Positions 62,100 through 64,000 of a DNA stretch of 64,000 bases are shown here, in pieces; position 1 is the first letter of the stretch, and the number at the start of each line of letters is the position of its first letter. Position numbers and translations under genes: made by a program. Location: positions 482,507 through 546,506 of the forward strand of contig NZ_BAWM01000152.1 of NCBI RefSeq assembly GCF_000759675.1, written 5' to 3'. Under the pieces are notes generated by a model that worked only from the letters and a program-made list of their open reading frames with translations, had not been told where the DNA came from and did no database searches. The stretch is from Neobacillus niacini (GTDB taxonomy: Bacteria; Bacillota; Bacilli; Bacillales; Cytobacillaceae).

Positions 62100-63763
62100 T
62101 GATTAGCCAAACAACAAAATTAAAAGTTGATCCACGTGATGGAAAGCTTGCGATGGCACACTTTTATGTTGCCTTTATTGCTCTAGCTTTAGGCGGTCTG
62201 ATGGGATTACTACAAACCCTTGTCCGCTCTGGTAAATTCGAGCTTCCATGGGGTATTGATTACTATCAAATATTAACCGTACATGGTGTTTTAATGGGTC
62301 TTGTTTTAACAACATTCTTTATTATGGGATTCCAGTATGCTGCTGTCAGTCGTACAGCAGGTACCCATTCTCCAGCAGCACGCCGGATTGCCTGGATTGG
62401 CTTTTGGGTCATGACTGTTGGAACCATCATGGCTGCAACCATGGTTTTACTTAAAGAAGCATCTGTTCTTTATACGTTCTATGCACCATTAAAAGCTCAT
62501 TGGATTTTTTACTTAGGTATGACATTTGTTGTGGTTGGCAGCTGGCTTGACGGAGCAGCCCAAATTATGACCTATGCAAAATGGCGTAAGGAAAACCCAG
62601 GTAAACCTAGCCCACTTTTAAGCTTCATGGCTGTCATTAATACAGTACTTTGGATTGTAGCAACATTAGGTGTAGCGTCGACCGTTTTATTCCAGTTACT
62701 GCCTTGGTCACTTGGCATAGTAGATACTGTTGATGTATTAGTCAGCCGTACATTGTTCTGGTATTTCGGACATCCGCTCGTGTATTTCTGGTTACTTCCA
62801 GCCTATATGTGCTGGTATGCTATCGTTCCAAAAATTATTGGCGGAAAAATTTTCTCAGATTCTTTAGCACGTTTATCGTTTATTCTGTTTTTGCTATTTT
62901 CCATCCCAGTTGGTTTCCACCATCAATTAACCGAGCCTGGTATTGATCCAGCGTGGAAGTTTTTACAGGTAGTTCTAACGTTTATGGTTATCATTCCATC
63001 ATTGATGACGGCGTTTTCTTTGTTCGCAACCTTTGAGAGATATGGCCGCTCTAAAGGAGCAACTGGACTTTTTGGCTGGTTCAAGGTTTTACCTTGGAAT
63101 GATGCTCGTTTTACCGTTCCATTTATTGGAATGGCAAGTTTTATCCCTGCTGGAGCAGGCGGTATCATCAACGCTTCAAACCAGATGAACCAAGTAGTTC
63201 ATAATACGATTTGGGTAACAGGACACTTCCATTTAACTGCTGCAACCTCTGTTGTCCTTACTTTCTTTGGAATCTCTTACTGGTTGGTTCCACATTTAAC
63301 TGGACGTAAATTAACAAAGGCAATGAACAAATTAGGTATTATTCAAGCTTGGGTTTGGTTTATAGGAATGGCCTTTATGTCAGGTGCTATGCACTTTCAA
63401 GGACTACTTGGCGGTCCAAGACGTTCTGCCTTCTCAACTTATGGAGATTCAGCACAAGCTGCTGAATGGATTCCTTACCAAATTGCACAAGCAGTTGGCG
63501 GATCCATTCTATTCCTTGGAATCATTCTAATTATCATCATCTTTGTTAACCTTGCATTCTTTGCACCTAAAGGAGAAGAAGAATTCCCTGTAGGTGAAGC
63601 AGAGAATTTGGAAGAAAAGGCACCAATGATATTTGAAAACTGGAAATTATGGCTTGGTATCACTGCAGCCCTAATTCTATTCGCTTACACCATTCCGTTT
63701 ATCGATATGATTCAAAATGCACCTCCAGGTTCACCAGGATATAAAACTTGGGGTTCTTGGTAA
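62099..63763 (+). CDS. Cytochrome c oxidase subunit I, b(o/a)3 type
   Basis: 554 aa, about 13 TM helices. Haem ligands and the CuB site: TVHGVLMGL, HPLVYFWLLPAY (ba3-type HPxVYFWL), HHQLTEPG, and GHFHLTAATSV. Lacks the D-channel motif expected of A-type oxidases. Reduces O2 with high affinity and pumps protons. Terminates at an interspersed repeat. Confidence 0.95.
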   Translation: MISQTTKLKVDPRDGKLAMAHFYVAFIALALGGLMGLLQTLVRSGKFELPWGIDYYQILTVHGVLMGLVLTTFFIMGFQYAAVSRTAGTHSPAARRIAWIGFWVMTVGTIMAATMVLLKEASVLYTFYAPLKAHWIFYLGMTFVVVGSWLDGAAQIMTYAKWRKENPGKPSPLLSFMAVINTVLWIVATLGVASTVLFQLLPWSLGIVDTVDVLVSRTLFWYFGHPLVYFWLLPAYMCWYAIVPKIIGGKIFSDSLARLSFILFLLFSIPVGFHHQLTEPGIDPAWKFLQVVLTFMVIIPSLMTAFSLFATFERYGRSKGATGLFGWFKVLPWNDARFTVPFIGMASFIPAGAGGIINASNQMNQVVHNTIWVTGHFHLTAATSVVLTFFGISYWLVPHLTGRKLTKAMNKLGIIQAWVWFIGMAFMSGAMHFQGLLGGPRRSAFSTYGDSAQAAEWIPYQIAQAVGGSILFLGIILIIIIFVNLAFFAPKGEEEFPVGEAENLEEKAPMIFENWKLWLGITAALILFAYTIPFIDMIQNAPPGSPGYKTWGSW

Positions 63764-63770
63764 AACAAAA

Positions 63771-63907
63771 AGCGCAAGCGCCCTGTTTAGCGACGTATGG
63801 ACTGGAGCCCTCTGACTGAGATAAAGGAAACACGAAGAGCGACAGCGTTTCGATGTTGACTTATCGTAGGGAAGAGAGCGAAGTACTAGTCGCTGGGTGC
63901 TGGAGCT
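63771..63907. repeat. Interspersed repeat, variant copy F (137 bp)
   Basis: Starts AGCGCAAGCGCCCTG and ends GTGCTGGAGCTGG, sharing the ends of the family but with a different centre. Followed after 12 bp by the group II intron end. Confidence 0.7.
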
Positions 63908-63919
63908 GGATTCAGGCAA

Positions 63920-64000
63920 ATAGAGTAGGCGCATGAAAAATTCATGCGCCTCTCACAGTTCCGTACGTGCGGGTCATCGCATACGGCTCCTCCACGTTTA
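63920..64000 (-). mobile_element. 3' end of a group II intron (domains V and VI), rest beyond window
   Basis: On the minus strand GAGCCGTATGCG (63989 onward) opens the domain V hairpin, closed by GCACGTACGG. Then AGAGGCGCATGA / TCATGCGCC-TA-CTCT forms a domain VI stem with a bulged A, and the intron ends CTCTAT at 63920. This matches bacterial intron 3' ends. The base of domain V shows GAGC facing GAAC, where the usual end is GUUC, so it may be degraded. The reverse transcriptase would lie beyond 64000. Confidence 0.75.

Overview
The window looks like the chromosome of a spore-forming member of the Bacillaceae (Bacillus sensu lato, e.g. Neobacillus/Cytobacillus-like). Reasons: low G+C, strong AGGAGG-type ribosome sites, a spore protein (SspL), a Ger(x)C germination remnant, and gene order that follows the B. 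subtilis yp* region (DUF2535/YpmP, SCO1/YpmQ, dfrA-thyA, ypjP, brxA, ypgR, cspD, ypeQ, ypeP, sspL, ypcP, dynA/ypbR, ypbQ, bpsA). Species is not determinable from sequence alone.

Layout. 0-10 kb: partial SCO1 copper chaperone, a Ger(x)C 3' remnant, an orphan sensor kinase, an MBL hydrolase, a DegV lipid-binding protein, DUF2535, remnants of hypD and hypE, tatC/tatA, an acyltransferase, dfrA-thyA and a lethal-factor-like secreted protease. 10-21 kb: a ter/yce stress locus with three TerD paralogues, TelA, YceG, TerC and a biosynthetic module (aldolase-like protein, two PRTase-type proteins, HAD phosphatase). It is headed by an ECF-sigma-type promoter. 21-23 kb: YpjP, bacilliredoxin, YpgR/CvfC. 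23.3-31.4 kb: a tightly packed operon holding a TVP38 protein, a flippase-like protein, a GrdB-like protein with an in-frame UGA, a microprotein, a YnjBCD-type ABC transporter and a CDP-alcohol phosphatidyltransferase. It resembles the E. coli ydjXYZ-ynjABCDEF cluster. The UGA is followed by a hairpin of bacterial SECIS geometry, so I read the two apparent ORFs as one selenoprotein.

31.8-43.5 kb: ABC-F protein, HD phosphohydrolase, second DegV, formate-THF ligase, acetyl-CoA-type MetA, methyltransferase, MntR, topoisomerase III. 43.5-51.4 kb: cold-shock protein, zinc-finger protein, two RNase H-like genes, EamA transporter, PAP2-like protein, SspL, and a TPP-riboswitch-controlled thiamine-precursor ABC operon ending in a TatD-family hydrolase. 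51.6-61.1 kb: YpcP exonuclease, sulfurtransferase, fused dynamin DynA, NERD protein, a 52-bp tandem array, a Fur-box-flanked 26-aa microprotein, YpbQ and BpsA. 61.4-63.8 kb: ba3-type cytochrome oxidase (subunits IIa, II, I) with an FNR-like site upstream. The window ends in the 3' end (domains V-VI) of a minus-strand group II intron.

Non-coding highlights: a family of interspersed repeats (about 263 bp, 113 bp and 137 bp forms, all starting AGCGGAAGCGCC or a close variant), an exact 21-bp-period array (34.45 kb), an 8-copy 52-bp array (58.5 kb), and relics of lost hydrogenase-maturation and germination genes. No tRNA, rRNA or CRISPR array was seen.
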